Below the pieces are notes generated by a model that saw only the letters and a list, made by a program, of their open reading frames with translations, did not search any database and was not told where the DNA came from. A DNA stretch of 64,000 bases from positions 3,534,001 through 3,598,000 of the forward strand of contig OW818654.1 of the NCBI GenBank assembly GCA_942492935.1. The letters are read 5' to 3'. Source of the DNA: JANJUO01 sp942492935. GTDB lineage: Bacteria > Bacteroidota > Ignavibacteria > Kapaibacteriales > UBA2268. Every line of letters begins with the position of its first letter. Position 1 is the stretch's first letter. A program made the position numbers and the translations under genes. Shown piece by piece: positions 40,014 through 50,500 of this stretch.

Positions 40014-40966
40014 AATTTCTCATTGTACAATTAGGTAGAATTGGTGATTTGATTTTAATAACTCCGACTTTTTCGGCATTAAAAGAGAAATATCCTGATT
40101 GTACTATAGATTTGTTTGCTGGTAGAAATAATTGGAAAATTGTTGAAAATAATCCATATTTAAACGATATTATTGTTTTTGAAAAATCTCCGTTAGGTTA
40201 TTTGAAAACAATTTCGAAAATATTTTCCAAAAAATATGATTATTGGATAGACCCAAAAGACCACAAAAGCACAGAAAGTCAATTATTTGCAAGAATTTCA
40301 CGCTCAAAAAACAAAATTGGTTTCAATTTAGAAGGAAAAAAAGTTTTTAATATTGAATTACCAACTCCGAATAAGCCACTTCATCATACTGAAATTGGAA
40401 TCAATTCACTTGTTCCTCTGGGAATAAAAATGCCAGATACTGCTCCCAAACCACAACTATATGCAACTTCTTTGAGTAATGATTATCTATTTGAATTTTT
40501 ATCAACTAATAAAATAGAAAAATATATCGCTTTGAATTTGTCAGCATCTACTACGGATAGAATGTGGGATAATAGTAAATGGAAAGAATTATTTCAAAAA
40601 GCAAATTTATTACCATATAAACTAATTATATGTTCAGCTCCAAAAGAACAAGCCCAAGCAATAGAATTATCAAAAAATGCCATTAATTCAATTTATTATC
40701 CAACACGTAATATAAATGATGTTGTTTCACTTGTTGCAAAATCTGAAGCTGTTATCACGCCCGATACTGCAGTTGTTCACATTGCAGCAGCTTTTAATAA
40801 ACCATCTTTTTCACTTTATAATGGAATAGACGATGCTTATGCAAAATTCTATCCATTATCTGATTATTCATTTATTATGCGTTCTCCCAAAGATGATTTT
40901 GGGATTCAACAAATTTCCGTAACTGAATCAGCAGAAATATTGAATAAAATGCTCTCAATTATTTAA
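40010..40966 (+). CDS. Glycosyltransferase family 9 (heptosyltransferase-like)
   Basis: This 318-residue GT9 enzyme opens with MKFLIVQLGRIGDLILITPT, the canonical heptosyltransferase N-terminus. It has IALNLSASTTDRMWDNSKW in the middle and AVITPDTAVVHIAAAFNKPS (about 245-264) in the donor-binding half. Its start overlaps the stop of the preceding GT9 gene. The pair are paralogues of different length and likely add consecutive sugars to lipopolysaccharide or another surface glycan. No other LPS-synthesis gene occurs nearby. The specific sugar is unknown. Confidence 0.9.
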   Translation: MKFLIVQLGRIGDLILITPTFSALKEKYPDCTIDLFAGRNNWKIVENNPYLNDIIVFEKSPLGYLKTISKIFSKKYDYWIDPKDHKSTESQLFARISRSKNKIGFNLEGKKVFNIELPTPNKPLHHTEIGINSLVPLGIKMPDTAPKPQLYATSLSNDYLFEFLSTNKIEKYIALNLSASTTDRMWDNSKWKELFQKANLLPYKLIICSAPKEQAQAIELSKNAINSIYYPTRNINDVVSLVAKSEAVITPDTAVVHIAAAFNKPSFSLYNGIDDAYAKFYPLSDYSFIMRSPKDDFGIQQISVTESAEILNKMLSII

Positions 40967-41576
40967 TTTCATTGAAAATCCCATCGAGAATAAACATCTG
41001 CAATAAGTTATTTACTCTAATTTCACGCTCAAACAAAATATGAATTAACGTATGTATTGCGTTAGGACTGGTTTGAGCGATTATGTTATCAAGATTCTAC
41101 TCCAAAGAATTTAATTGGTTTAAGTGATTCTTTTTTACAAGTTGTTCATCCAATAGGGTTTCTTGTTGAATTTTGTATTTGTATTTTTTTCAAAATTAGA
41201 TGATTCATAACAATATTAAAATCAGTAACAAAATTATTGATTCACATATATTTGATAACCTAAAATTACTGATTAAATCTGATTTACCAAAATACTAACC
41301 ATAGTATTTGATATAATATATTGAAGAATTAAAGGAATACGGTATGTGATTAGAAAATTTAGTTTCACATAAATATAAATTAAGGTAATGATATTTTATA
41401 ATTATATACTGAAATATGTGAAATATTTAGCAAAATAATTTGCATACTATACAAACATTTGTTAATTTAGTATGTGAATAGTTTGCATATATAATAATTT
41501 ATAATATAAACTATTCATATTATAAAGTAGTTAATTTAGATATTGTTTATTCATTAATTAGAAAGGAGTTCCATCT
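40967..41576. other. Intergenic region with two inverted repeats upstream of the cytochrome gene
   Basis: About 610 bases with no credible ORF. Close to the cytochrome gene are two inverted repeats: catacta/tagtatg with inner acaaa/tttgt (41443-41474), and a perfect 10-bp pair tgaatagttt/aaactattca (41475-41484 and 41508-41517). A TTTG at 41458 and TAGTTTG at 41479 recall the Bacteroidota promoter pattern but with imperfect spacing. These repeats could be operator sites. AAGGAG at 41563-41568 precedes the ATG at 41577. Confidence 0.4.
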
Positions 41577-42926
41577 ATGACAAAGATGCAACTGCTATTG
41601 TTAGTTATTGCCATAATGGTATTATCAATCGTTGGTTGTTCTGACGATAATCCTTCAGATAATTCAAGTACAAGTTTTAATTCTTGTGAAGGTTGCCATA
41701 CTAATTATGCAAAACTTAAAGAAGTACACGCCCCTGATTCAACCTTGGCTAATGGAGGTTGCGGTGGTGAAGCACCATATTATGAACCTTATGACAGAGT
41801 GTTTATGGGTGGTGAAGATTTCAAAACATACAAAGCTACTGCTCACGGCAAATTAGCTTGTACAAAATGTCATAACGGTACTGACAATACCAGTGATAAA
41901 AAAGTAGCACATGGTGGAAACTTTGTTGCTCGTCCTTCTACTATTCATCAAGAAAAATGCGGAGAATGTCACAAAACAATTTCCGATAATTTTGTGAATA
42001 GTATCCATGCTAATGGTTGGGGACAAAAACGTAAAGTTACTTTACGTATGGGTTTGAATGGTGCGGAAGATTTTGATAAACTTCCAGCTCATCAGATTGA
42101 GGGTTACAGCAAAAAATGTGCTTCTTGTCATGCATCTTGTGGCGAATGCCACGTGATTAGACCTGAAGCAGGTGGTGGTGGTTTAGCAAAATCACATATT
42201 TTTGCAAAAAAACCTGACTATTACAATGTATGTATTACTTGCCATCATTCAAGAGGTGGAGATGCATTCTTAGGATTCTCTTCTGGTACTCAAGCTGATG
42301 TTCATAGAACTAAACTTGGATATACTTGTAATACCTGCCATAGTGGAGATGAATTACACGGTGATGGACAGATGCACAAAACAAGATTTGAAGTTCCAGC
42401 ATTACCAAGCTGTACTGATTGTCATAAGAATATTGCTTCAAGCAATAATTATCACAGTGTTCACATGAGCAATCTTAGTTGCAATACTTGTCACTCTCAA
42501 AACTACAATACTTGTGGCAGTTGTCATATTAACGGTGAAGGAGCAAGAATTACTGCACACCTTGAGTTTAAAATTGCTATGAATCCTATTAAAAATATTA
42601 AGAAAGATTTTAATTTCTCTTTAGTTCGCAGAACTTTAGCAGCTCCTGATAATTGGGTTTTATATGGAGTTTCTGAATATCCAAAATTTGATGCAGTACC
42701 TACTTTTAATTACACAACACCACATAACATTTTAAAATGGACAGCAAGAACATTAGTTCCTGAAGGAAAGAGTTGTGCTTATAATTGCCATATTCAAAAA
42801 GATGGTGATGATTATAGAAATAAATCATTGTATTTATTTAAATCAGATTTGAAAGATTGGGAAATGAAAGCTACGCAAGGTATTACTGTTGACGGTAAAT
42901 TACCTGATAGCTGGGGTGTAAAATAG
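41577..42926 (+). CDS. Multihaem c-type cytochrome lipoprotein (ten CXXCH plus one CX3CH)
   Basis: A 449-residue protein with an SPII signal (MTKMQLLLLVIAIMVLSIVG then Cys21). I count ten CXXCH motifs (CEGCH, CTKCH, CGECH, CASCH, CGECH, CITCH, CNTCH, CTDCH, CNTCH, CGSCH) and one CAYNCH near residue 405, a CX3CH that may bind an eleventh haem. The last 130 residues hold no standard haem motif. A Gly/Cys/Tyr stretch GGCGGEAPYYEPYDRVFMGG follows the first haem. It is membrane-anchored and likely wires electrons through the periplasm or to the outer surface. It is followed by a tandem rhodanese lipoprotein, hinting at sulfur chemistry. AAGGAG precedes the start. The family is clear; donor and acceptor are unknown. 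Confidence 0.92.
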   Translation: MTKMQLLLLVIAIMVLSIVGCSDDNPSDNSSTSFNSCEGCHTNYAKLKEVHAPDSTLANGGCGGEAPYYEPYDRVFMGGEDFKTYKATAHGKLACTKCHNGTDNTSDKKVAHGGNFVARPSTIHQEKCGECHKTISDNFVNSIHANGWGQKRKVTLRMGLNGAEDFDKLPAHQIEGYSKKCASCHASCGECHVIRPEAGGGGLAKSHIFAKKPDYYNVCITCHHSRGGDAFLGFSSGTQADVHRTKLGYTCNTCHSGDELHGDGQMHKTRFEVPALPSCTDCHKNIASSNNYHSVHMSNLSCNTCHSQNYNTCGSCHINGEGARITAHLEFKIAMNPIKNIKKDFNFSLVRRTLAAPDNWVLYGVSEYPKFDAVPTFNYTTPHNILKWTARTLVPEGKSCAYNCHIQKDGDDYRNKSLYLFKSDLKDWEMKATQGITVDGKLPDSWGVK

Positions 42927-42982
42927 TTTGTTTTTTGATTATTTTTTTAATGTTTGTTTTTTTACTTTTTTTCGGAGTTTTA

Positions 42983-44008
42983 ATGAAAAAAGAATTTTTT
43001 AGAATGTTTGGCAAATTATTCGCCATTCTCGCTTTTGTTATGTTTGCAGCTTCTTGCTCAGACGATACAACCACTGAACCTACAATTGTAGAATCAGAAG
43101 TTCTTGCAAAATATTTCGCTGATAACACAGGTTATCCTTTAGCAGCTCAAATTATCACTGCAACAGACCTTGATGCAAAAATCAAAGCTGACCCATCAAA
43201 AGTTTTGACAATTGACATCAGAAATGATTCAGTTTATAAAGTATGCCACATCCCTGGTGCAATTTTTATGCCTTTGAAAGACTTATATGCTTATTTTAAA
43301 GCAAATGAAGCTACTATCAAATCAAAAGAATTAGTTGCTGTTACTTGTTTTACAGGTCAATCTGCTGGTTATTCAGTTTCTTTATTGCGTGCAATGGGCT
43401 TTTCAAATGTTAAATCATTAAAATTTGGTATGTCTTCATGGTCAGACAAATTTGTTGGTAGTTTGAATGCTGGCGTTAAGAATGATTTTGCAACAATGTT
43501 AGTTAAAGAAGCAAAAGAAAAACCAGCTTTAGGAACAGTTATGCCTACTTTAGCTACTGGCAAAAAAACTGGTGTTGAAATTGCTGATGAAAGAGCAAAA
43601 TACTTATTTGAAAAAGGTTATGCTACATCTGGTACAGATGCTTGTGCAATTCTTGCATCAGTTGTTATGGCTGACCCAAGCAAATATTTCATAATTAACT
43701 ATTGGCCTAAAGCACAATATGATGATTTTGGTCATATTGCTGGTGCTTATAATTATGTTCCTGCAGATAATGACTTGAACTTCAATAAAATGCTCAAAAC
43801 TCTTCCTATTGATAAAGAAATCGTTGTTTATTGCTATACAGGACAAACAAGTGCTTACATGGCTGCTTATTTGAGATTGTTGGGCTATAATGCTAAATCA
43901 TTACAAACAGGTATGCAAGGAATGGCTATTGAATTGATGAAGTCAAAAACTGGCTATACTTATTGGGATCAAACTAAAGAATGTAAAAACTTAGAATGTG
44001 CTAACTAA
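42983..44008 (+). CDS. Tandem rhodanese-domain lipoprotein
   Basis: The start at ATG 42983 (MKKEFFRMFGKLF) has GGAG about 6 bases upstream; an in-frame TTG at 42935 is less likely. About 341 residues with an SPII signal (FAASC, Cys25). Two rhodanese domains follow: one at about 65-160 with catalytic Cys122 in VTCFTGQSAGYS and TIDIRNDSVYKVCHIPGA, and one at about 215-330 with Cys284 in VYCYTGQTSAYM and FGHIAGAYNYVP. Both retain active-site cysteines within CxTGQS/T loops, so both may carry persulfide sulfur. It sits 56 bases after the multihaem lipoprotein and before a strong terminator, so the pair form a transcription unit. A role in periplasmic sulfane-sulfur transfer is inferred. Confidence 0.92.
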   Translation: MKKEFFRMFGKLFAILAFVMFAASCSDDTTTEPTIVESEVLAKYFADNTGYPLAAQIITATDLDAKIKADPSKVLTIDIRNDSVYKVCHIPGAIFMPLKDLYAYFKANEATIKSKELVAVTCFTGQSAGYSVSLLRAMGFSNVKSLKFGMSSWSDKFVGSLNAGVKNDFATMLVKEAKEKPALGTVMPTLATGKKTGVEIADERAKYLFEKGYATSGTDACAILASVVMADPSKYFIINYWPKAQYDDFGHIAGAYNYVPADNDLNFNKMLKTLPIDKEIVVYCYTGQTSAYMAAYLRLLGYNAKSLQTGMQGMAIELMKSKTGYTYWDQTKECKNLECAN

Positions 44009-44035
44009 TATTCTATGATTTATTTCTGAAATTTG

Positions 44036-44067
44036 GGGTTGCTTATTCATTAAGCAGCCCTTTTTTT
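44036..44067 (+). terminator. Intrinsic terminator after the rhodanese gene
   Basis: A 10-bp stem (gggttgctta / taagcagccc with one G-T pair, 5-base loop) is followed by seven T residues. Confidence 0.88.
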
Positions 44068-44446
44068 GTTATCATCATTAATATCATTAAAAGAAATCTT
44101 GAAAAATTAGAATTACTATTTATTAAAGTATTGGCATATTACAGAGTTACAATGAATATGAAATTAATACTTGAGCAACAGACTGCTAAGTTGCGTACAA
44201 TTGAATTATGAATAAATTGAAAATCCCAGCTAGATTTTCTACAAAAATATTCATAATTGAAGACAATTTAAAAATATATAATATAGGAGAACTTGATGGT
44301 ATCATAAAAAAAATGAATAAAGCTGATTATTGACAAATTAAATAATTTGAATTGATAAAGAAAAAACTTTTGTTTACTGTAAATTAATCAATAAATTTGT
44401 ATTTTGATTTAATAATAATTAGCTTATTAATATTTAAGTAGAATAA
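44068..44446. other. Intergenic region, no clear feature
   Basis: About 380 AT-rich bases. A 41-codon frame (44208-44333, beginning MNKLKIPARF) lacks a ribosome site and is probably chance. The stretch gaaaatcccagct at 44219 recurs inverted near 55998 (agctgggattttc), suggesting decayed interspersed repeat DNA. The promoter for the SpoIIE-type gene should be near 44380-44430, but no clear box is seen. Confidence 0.35.
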
Positions 44447-45700
44447 ATGTATTACGACAGCATAAACCAAAGAGATACTTATAAACTTCTCGAACAAATC
44501 ACAACTGGAAAATTTAAAACTGGTTTTGAATTTTTACAAAATCTTATCAACGAAGTTGTTCTTCATCAAGAATTTAGAATTACCGGTGGACGAATATGGG
44601 AATTAAACGCTGATGGTATTTCATATACATTACGTTATCAACATGGAAATGTAAAACATATACCTGAAAATTACAGAATACTTATCGATGACCACCCAAT
44701 ATTAGATGATGTTGTCGAAGTGCGTACAAAATTAAATTATGAAAAAGACCCTGTGCTACTTGAAACAGGAATATTTGTATATTCAGTAACAGGTGTTGGC
44801 GAAATCATTAAAACATCCAAGGGTAAGTATTATCAATACATTCTTGGTTTTAATGCACCTGAAATTCTTCAATCTTTTTACGAAATTTTAAGCATTATTA
44901 GTAGTCTTGCTACCGTAACGTTAAGAGGATTAGTATCGGAAGAAGTTCAGAAGAAAATGCAACGCGATATCGGAAAAGCAGCAGAAATTCAAAGAAATCT
45001 ATTACCTGACCATTATCTTGAATTTCATGATTATAAAATATTCGGTGCTTGTATTCCTGATAGTGAAGTAGGTGGAGATTATTTTGATTATTTGCGTAAT
45101 ATGGATGATGAAGAAGAACGACTTGGAATATTAATTTGTGATGCTGCAAGCAAAGGATTACCTGCTGCAATCCAAGCTCTATTTGTTTCGGGAGCAATTA
45201 GAATGGCTCAGGTATTTTCACCAAAGATGTCAAGTTTATTTTCAAGATTGAATACACTTGTATTCGACACATTCCCTTATGAAAGATTTGTAACTTTATT
45301 TTATTGCGAATTATCTCTTACTTCAAATCGCTTAGTTCTTTATGCAAATGCTGGACATTGCTCTCCTATTCATTATCGTGCAGACAAAGACATTGTTTCT
45401 ATGCTTGAACCTACTGGTGGGTTATTAGGAATTGTAAAAAATCAAAAATTTAAAGTAGAAAATATTATAATGCGTCAGGGTGATATACTTGCATTATATA
45501 CCGATGGTATTAATGAAGCACAAACTGCTGAAGGTGAATTTTTCGGCGAACAAAGAATAATTGATATTATTCGTCAAAACAGATACGAAAGTCCTCAAAA
45601 TATAGCTTATAAAATTATTGAGGAAGTTCAGAAATTTGCAACAAATACACCTTACACAGATGACAGAACTATTATTATCATCAAAAGAGATAGTGAATAA
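44447..45700 (+). CDS. PP2C-type (SpoIIE/RsbU) serine/threonine phosphatase
   Basis: This 417-residue protein has an N-terminal GAF-like sensory region (about 20-160), a linker helix with AAEIQRNLLPDHYLEF, and a SpoIIE phosphatase domain (about 195-415). Metal and catalytic motifs are EVGGDYFDY, DAASKGLPAA, YANAGHCSPI, LALYTDGINEA and the terminal YTDDRTIIII. Such enzymes dephosphorylate anti-sigma-factor antagonists in partner-switching pathways. No anti-sigma antagonist or HATPase kinase is adjacent, so the target is elsewhere. Its stop directly abuts the GTG of yraN, suggesting one transcript with housekeeping genes. Confidence 0.92.
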   Translation: MYYDSINQRDTYKLLEQITTGKFKTGFEFLQNLINEVVLHQEFRITGGRIWELNADGISYTLRYQHGNVKHIPENYRILIDDHPILDDVVEVRTKLNYEKDPVLLETGIFVYSVTGVGEIIKTSKGKYYQYILGFNAPEILQSFYEILSIISSLATVTLRGLVSEEVQKKMQRDIGKAAEIQRNLLPDHYLEFHDYKIFGACIPDSEVGGDYFDYLRNMDDEEERLGILICDAASKGLPAAIQALFVSGAIRMAQVFSPKMSSLFSRLNTLVFDTFPYERFVTLFYCELSLTSNRLVLYANAGHCSPIHYRADKDIVSMLEPTGGLLGIVKNQKFKVENIIMRQGDILALYTDGINEAQTAEGEFFGEQRIIDIIRQNRYESPQNIAYKIIEEVQKFATNTPYTDDRTIIIIKRDSE

Positions 45701-46069
45701 GTGCAAGATATTCCTATAAATAATAAAACTAAAGGTAATAAAGCTGAAGAAATTGCATCAGCATTTCTCGAAGAAAGCGGCTATAAAATAATCAAGAGAA
45801 ATTTCCAATTTGGTAAATTAGGGGAATTAGATATAATTTGCAAGGATAAAGATACTTTGGTTTTTGTTGAAGTAAAATCAAGAACAAGTTATGAATATGG
45901 CGACCCTGTTTTATCAATGACACCTTCTAAAATAAAAAATATTCGGAAAATTGCTGAAGCATATCTTTATGTGAATAAAATTGAAAATATTGAATGTAGA
46001 TTTGATTTTATTGGAATTGATATGCGAAAATCAAAGCCAGAAATTAATCATATTATAAATGCTTTTTAA
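45701..46069 (+). CDS. yraN: YraN / UPF0102 endonuclease-fold protein
   Basis: A 122-residue protein starting at GTG 45701, immediately after the phosphatase stop. Conserved features of UPF0102 are GNKAEEIASAFLEESGY, FGKLGELDIICKD and LVFVEVKSRTSYEYGDP, carrying the E-D-ExK arrangement of the restriction-endonuclease-like fold. The biochemical function is not settled; links to DNA processing or recombination have been proposed for the family. It is followed after 17 bases by a LolC/E-type permease gene. Length and motifs are typical. Confidence 0.92.
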   Translation: MQDIPINNKTKGNKAEEIASAFLEESGYKIIKRNFQFGKLGELDIICKDKDTLVFVEVKSRTSYEYGDPVLSMTPSKIKNIRKIAEAYLYVNKIENIECRFDFIGIDMRKSKPEINHIINAF

Positions 46070-46086
46070 TATTGATTAGGAACAAA

Positions 46087-47319
46087 ATGCCCGTAAGTTT
46101 ATTAATTGCAATAAGATATATTTTTACAAAGAGAAATTTTCAATTCATAACCATAATTTCTATTATTTCTATTATAGGTATTACAGTTGGAGTTGCAGCT
46201 TTAATAATAGTAATGTCAATTTTTAATGGGTTTCAGGAATTAACTGAAAAGCAGATTGTTGGTTATGACCCACATATTAGAATTAGTCCCAAAAAAGGAG
46301 CATGGCTAAATAATATTGATTCAATTATAATTCCTATTCAATCAAATTCGGAAATAACAAGTTTTGCAAAAGTAATTTCAGGAAAGGTTGTTGGCATTAA
46401 TAATAATATTGTTCAAGTGTTTAACTTACAAGGAATTGAGGAAGATAACTCAAAATTTTTTAATGAAGTAAAGAAATCAATCGTTCTCGGAAAATTCAAA
46501 TTTCAAGATAATTTTGGTAATCCAGGTATTGTTATTGGAGCTGGTTTATCAGACAAATTGAAAGTACTACCCGGTGACTCATTGCTAATTGTATCGCCAA
46601 AAATGGTAGAATCATCAATAACATCTTTCAAACCATACAAAAGTACAAAAGTTATTGTTATGGGAATCTTCCAAACAAATATTCAAGATTTTGACTATAG
46701 AGATGGTTTTGTACTCTCAAATACTGCAAAAAAAATATTTTATTCACCTTCAAATTCATTTTCATCATTAGAACTTAGAATTAAAGATTCATATAGTTCT
46801 TTCAAAATTGCAAAACAATTAAAATCTTCACTAAATCAAAATTTAAAAATTGAAACGTGGCAGGACTTAAATATGGATTTATATAGGATAATGAAATTTG
46901 AGAGGATTGCTGCATTTTTGATTTTAATGCTAATTATTGTTCTTGCTGTATTTAACGTACTTGTTTCACTTACAATGACGGTTGTTGAAAAGAAATCCGA
47001 TATATCTGTTTTGAAAGCGATGGGTGCTAATAGTAAAATGATACGTAGTATTTTTCTGGCAGAAGGTTCTTTTATTGGAATAATTAGCACTATATCTGGA
47101 GTTTTGCTGGGTCTTGGATTTTGTTACGGTCAGATTTACTACAAATGGTTTGCCATTGATACTAATAAATATATTATTGATGCAATTCCTTTAAGTGTAG
47201 ATTATAATGATGTAATAATTGTGATAATTGTATCTTTGATTTTATCCACATTAGCAACGCTTTATCCATCACTCAGAGCAGGAAAACAAGAGATTGCAAA
47301 AGGCATAAGAGCAGAATAA
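46087..47319 (+). CDS. LolC/LolE-like ABC transporter permease (lipoprotein release)
   Basis: The start is ATG 46087 (MPVSLLIAIRYIFTKRN), with AGG eight bases upstream; a TTG at 46072 overlaps. About 410 residues: a first helix with IIGITVGVAALIIVMSIFNGFQ, the LolC/E signature, a periplasmic MacB-like domain (about 50-255), and three C-terminal helices of the FtsX fold (FLILMLIIVLAVFNVLVS, GVLLGLGFCYG, VIIVIIVSLILSTLATLYPSLRA). It would extract lipoproteins from the inner membrane with LolD ATPase, which is not encoded here. This suits a genome rich in lipoproteins. Whether it is LolC-like or LolE-like cannot be said. Confidence 0.88.
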   Translation: MPVSLLIAIRYIFTKRNFQFITIISIISIIGITVGVAALIIVMSIFNGFQELTEKQIVGYDPHIRISPKKGAWLNNIDSIIIPIQSNSEITSFAKVISGKVVGINNNIVQVFNLQGIEEDNSKFFNEVKKSIVLGKFKFQDNFGNPGIVIGAGLSDKLKVLPGDSLLIVSPKMVESSITSFKPYKSTKVIVMGIFQTNIQDFDYRDGFVLSNTAKKIFYSPSNSFSSLELRIKDSYSSFKIAKQLKSSLNQNLKIETWQDLNMDLYRIMKFERIAAFLILMLIIVLAVFNVLVSLTMTVVEKKSDISVLKAMGANSKMIRSIFLAEGSFIGIISTISGVLLGLGFCYGQIYYKWFAIDTNKYIIDAIPLSVDYNDVIIVIIVSLILSTLATLYPSLRAGKQEIAKGIRAE

Positions 47320-47593
47320 TAAATTTCAAGTTTGGAATTACAGCGTCTAAAATTTGAAATTAACCTGAAAATTAATACACATAAATTTAGTTGAATGGAT
47401 TCTTTGGTATTAGTTAATTTTTCTCTGCACTATTTCACATATCATTTTAAAAAAATGGAGATGTACTTTCTTGAATTTTTCTGTTTGAATTATTGAAGGG
47501 TATCTTTTCAATAATAACAAATTCAGATTTTAATTCAATCGTTACATCACCATTATTATGCTATTCAATAATTAATTGAATTGCAAAACTCAT

Positions 47594-50500
47594 CTATTTT
47601 ACGAACAACAATGGTTTTGAAGTAGTATTGTTGCCAGTTGTTAATCTGTAGAAATAAACCATGCTACTTAATTGAATATCATTTGCAGATGGATTAAATT
47701 CTATAGTATATGTACCCATTTCTTTAAACTCATCAACAAGTGTAATTACTTCGTTGCCTAAGTAGTCAAATATTTTAAGTGATACATTTCCAGACGTTAG
47801 AATTGTATATTGAATATTAGTAGATGTACTAAATGGATTAGGATAATTATTGATTTTATGGAAATCAGTGAAATTATCATCAACACCAGTTGCCACTTCT
47901 TTCAAATCAGTAGGAAGAACTGGCATCAGTCTATAACCAGCATCAGGGTCAGAAATACTTGATTGACATAAAACGCCCTCAAATGTTACTGATTTAGACA
48001 AGAAAGGCATTCCTACTAAGTAAGTATCATTTTTTTCGCCAATTCTGATTACAACTGCGTTTGATTTATCACTTTCATCAGAAGTTTGGTAGGTTTTTGA
48101 TTCATAGAATACAATATCGCCAAGATTTGGCAATGTCATACTTTCTACTTTAACAAGCATACTTTCATATTTTTCACCGTTAGAATTAATTTCCATCAAG
48201 TCCAATTTGATTGGATTAGGAAGTATATTCATTCTGTTAATTCTAAAATATGAAGATAAATTTGAATCTTCAATAACCATTAGATGTAAGTTTTCTGTTA
48301 AACTACCCTGTATTTTAATCATATCAGCCATTTGTATTCCAAAATTCTCTACATCATCAAAGAATTCACCTTCTTTTTGTATAATAGTCAATGCACCTGT
48401 TTCATCTTGAATTCTGGTAAAGTTACCTTTTGTACGTGTTACAATACCTTCGATTGAAAATTCAGTACCAAGTGGCAAATTACGTGCGTCTTCAATTGTA
48501 ATTACAGGTAAACTTTGAACTCCGATACCTGTTAGTGTAATTGAGTCTTTTCCATTGCCTGCATTATGATTAAATACTAATGTTGCATCTATTTGACCTT
48601 CAACTAATGGTGAAAATGTAACATAATATTCAATTGATGTGCCAGGATGTACAACAGTTTCATTAGCTATTGCACTGTATTGGTTATTGCTTGGTACAAT
48701 ACTGGATATAATTAAATCAGCATTGCCCGTGTTTGAAATGTAGCAACTTTTTGTTTTACTTTTTCCAATAAATACTTTTCCGAAATTCATACTAACTGGA
48801 CAAACTGTAAAGTTAGGAGTTGAAGGTTCACCAACGCCTGTGCCTGTAACAAATACTGAATCACTTTTTGTTGGAGCATTATGATTAAATACTATGCTAC
48901 CAGTTTCATATTCTGGAGTTTGAGGTGTAAATGTTACGTAAAATGTACGTGAATTTCCAGCTGAAATAATAACATAATTTGGAGTAGCTGAATAAACTAA
49001 ATTTGTTGAGTTCACATTATATATTATCAAGTTTCCTGAACCTGTATTTGTAACTATAACACTATCTCTTTTTTGATTACCAATCTTAACTTCACCAAAA
49101 TTTAAAACCTTTGGTGTTACAGTAAATTCTGGAAATCCTGTGTCGCCTACACCAGTACCACTTACATAAATTGAATCCTGAAATGTACTTGCATTTGTAC
49201 TAAAGAATACAAATCCATCTTTTAATCCTAATGTAAGAGGAGTAAATGTAATTGTTATCCATCTTGATTCGTTTGGTTTAAGAACCATATATTGTGAATG
49301 AACACCAAAGTGTGAATCATCTGAAGTGATACCTGTAAGTATAAGGTCAGCACTTCCAATATTTGTTATTTGTACACTATCTGATTTGAAACCATTTATA
49401 TTAACATTACCAAAATGTAAACTCTTAGGATTGACAGTAAATTTAGGTGATATACCAGTTCCAGTTACTGTAATTGAATCCTTTGTGCTATTGCCATTAT
49501 GATAAAATACGATATAAGCATTTTGATAGCCATCTGCATAAGGAGCAAATGTTACAAACATTGTTTGTGATTCGCCAGGTTTTATTATCATTGTTAAAGG
49601 ATAAGCAATAAATAATCTATTTGTACTTGTAACAGTACTAATAATTAAGTCAGATGTTCCTTTATTTGTAATTGTTACAGAGTCAGTTTTGGTTGTATTG
49701 ATTTTCACATCTCCAAAATTCAAAAAATATGGATTTAAGGAGAATATTGGTAATACACCAGTTCCATTTACGCTAATTGAATCTTTTGGATTTTTTGCAT
49801 TATGATTAAAATAAATATATCCATATTGATAACCATCTACAAGTGGAGAAAAAGTAATATCATAATCCTTTGAAGCTCCGGGAGCAATAACCCCATTGTC
49901 AGGACTGAATGTGAATAACTGATTAGAACTTACAAGTGAATAGATTATCAAATCTGCTGTACCAGTATTCTTAACTGTAACAGTCATTGTTTTTGAAGTT
50001 TCATCTCTTACATTTCCAAAATTCAAATAAGTAGGATTAACTGTAAATAATGGAGAAACACCAGTTCCGCTTACGCTGATTGAATCTTTTGAAATTTTAG
50101 CATTATGATTGAAATAAACATATCCAGTTTGTAATCCATCTACAAGTGGTGCAAATGTAACATAGAATGATTTTGTTTCATTCGGTGCAATTGTTCCATC
50201 TTCAGGACTTACAGTATATGTATTATTTGAACTTGTAACACTATAAATTACTAAATCTGTTGTTCCAGTATTTGTAACAGTAACATATTCTGTTTTTGTA
50301 GTTTCATTTCTTACTTTTCCAAAATTCAAACTATTTGGATTAACTGTAAATAATGGAGAAACACCAGTACCACTTACACTAATTGAATCTTTAGAAATTT
50401 TCGCATTGTGATTGAAATAAACATATCCAGTTTGTAATCCATCAACAAGTGGTGCAAATGTAACATAGAATGATTTTGTTTCATTTGGTGCAATTGTTCC

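Noticed and set aside
44208..44333. 41-codon ORF beginning MNKLKIPARF
   Set aside because: No ribosome site, AT-driven composition, and it overlaps a repeat-like segment (gaaaatcccagct); not enough to call a gene.
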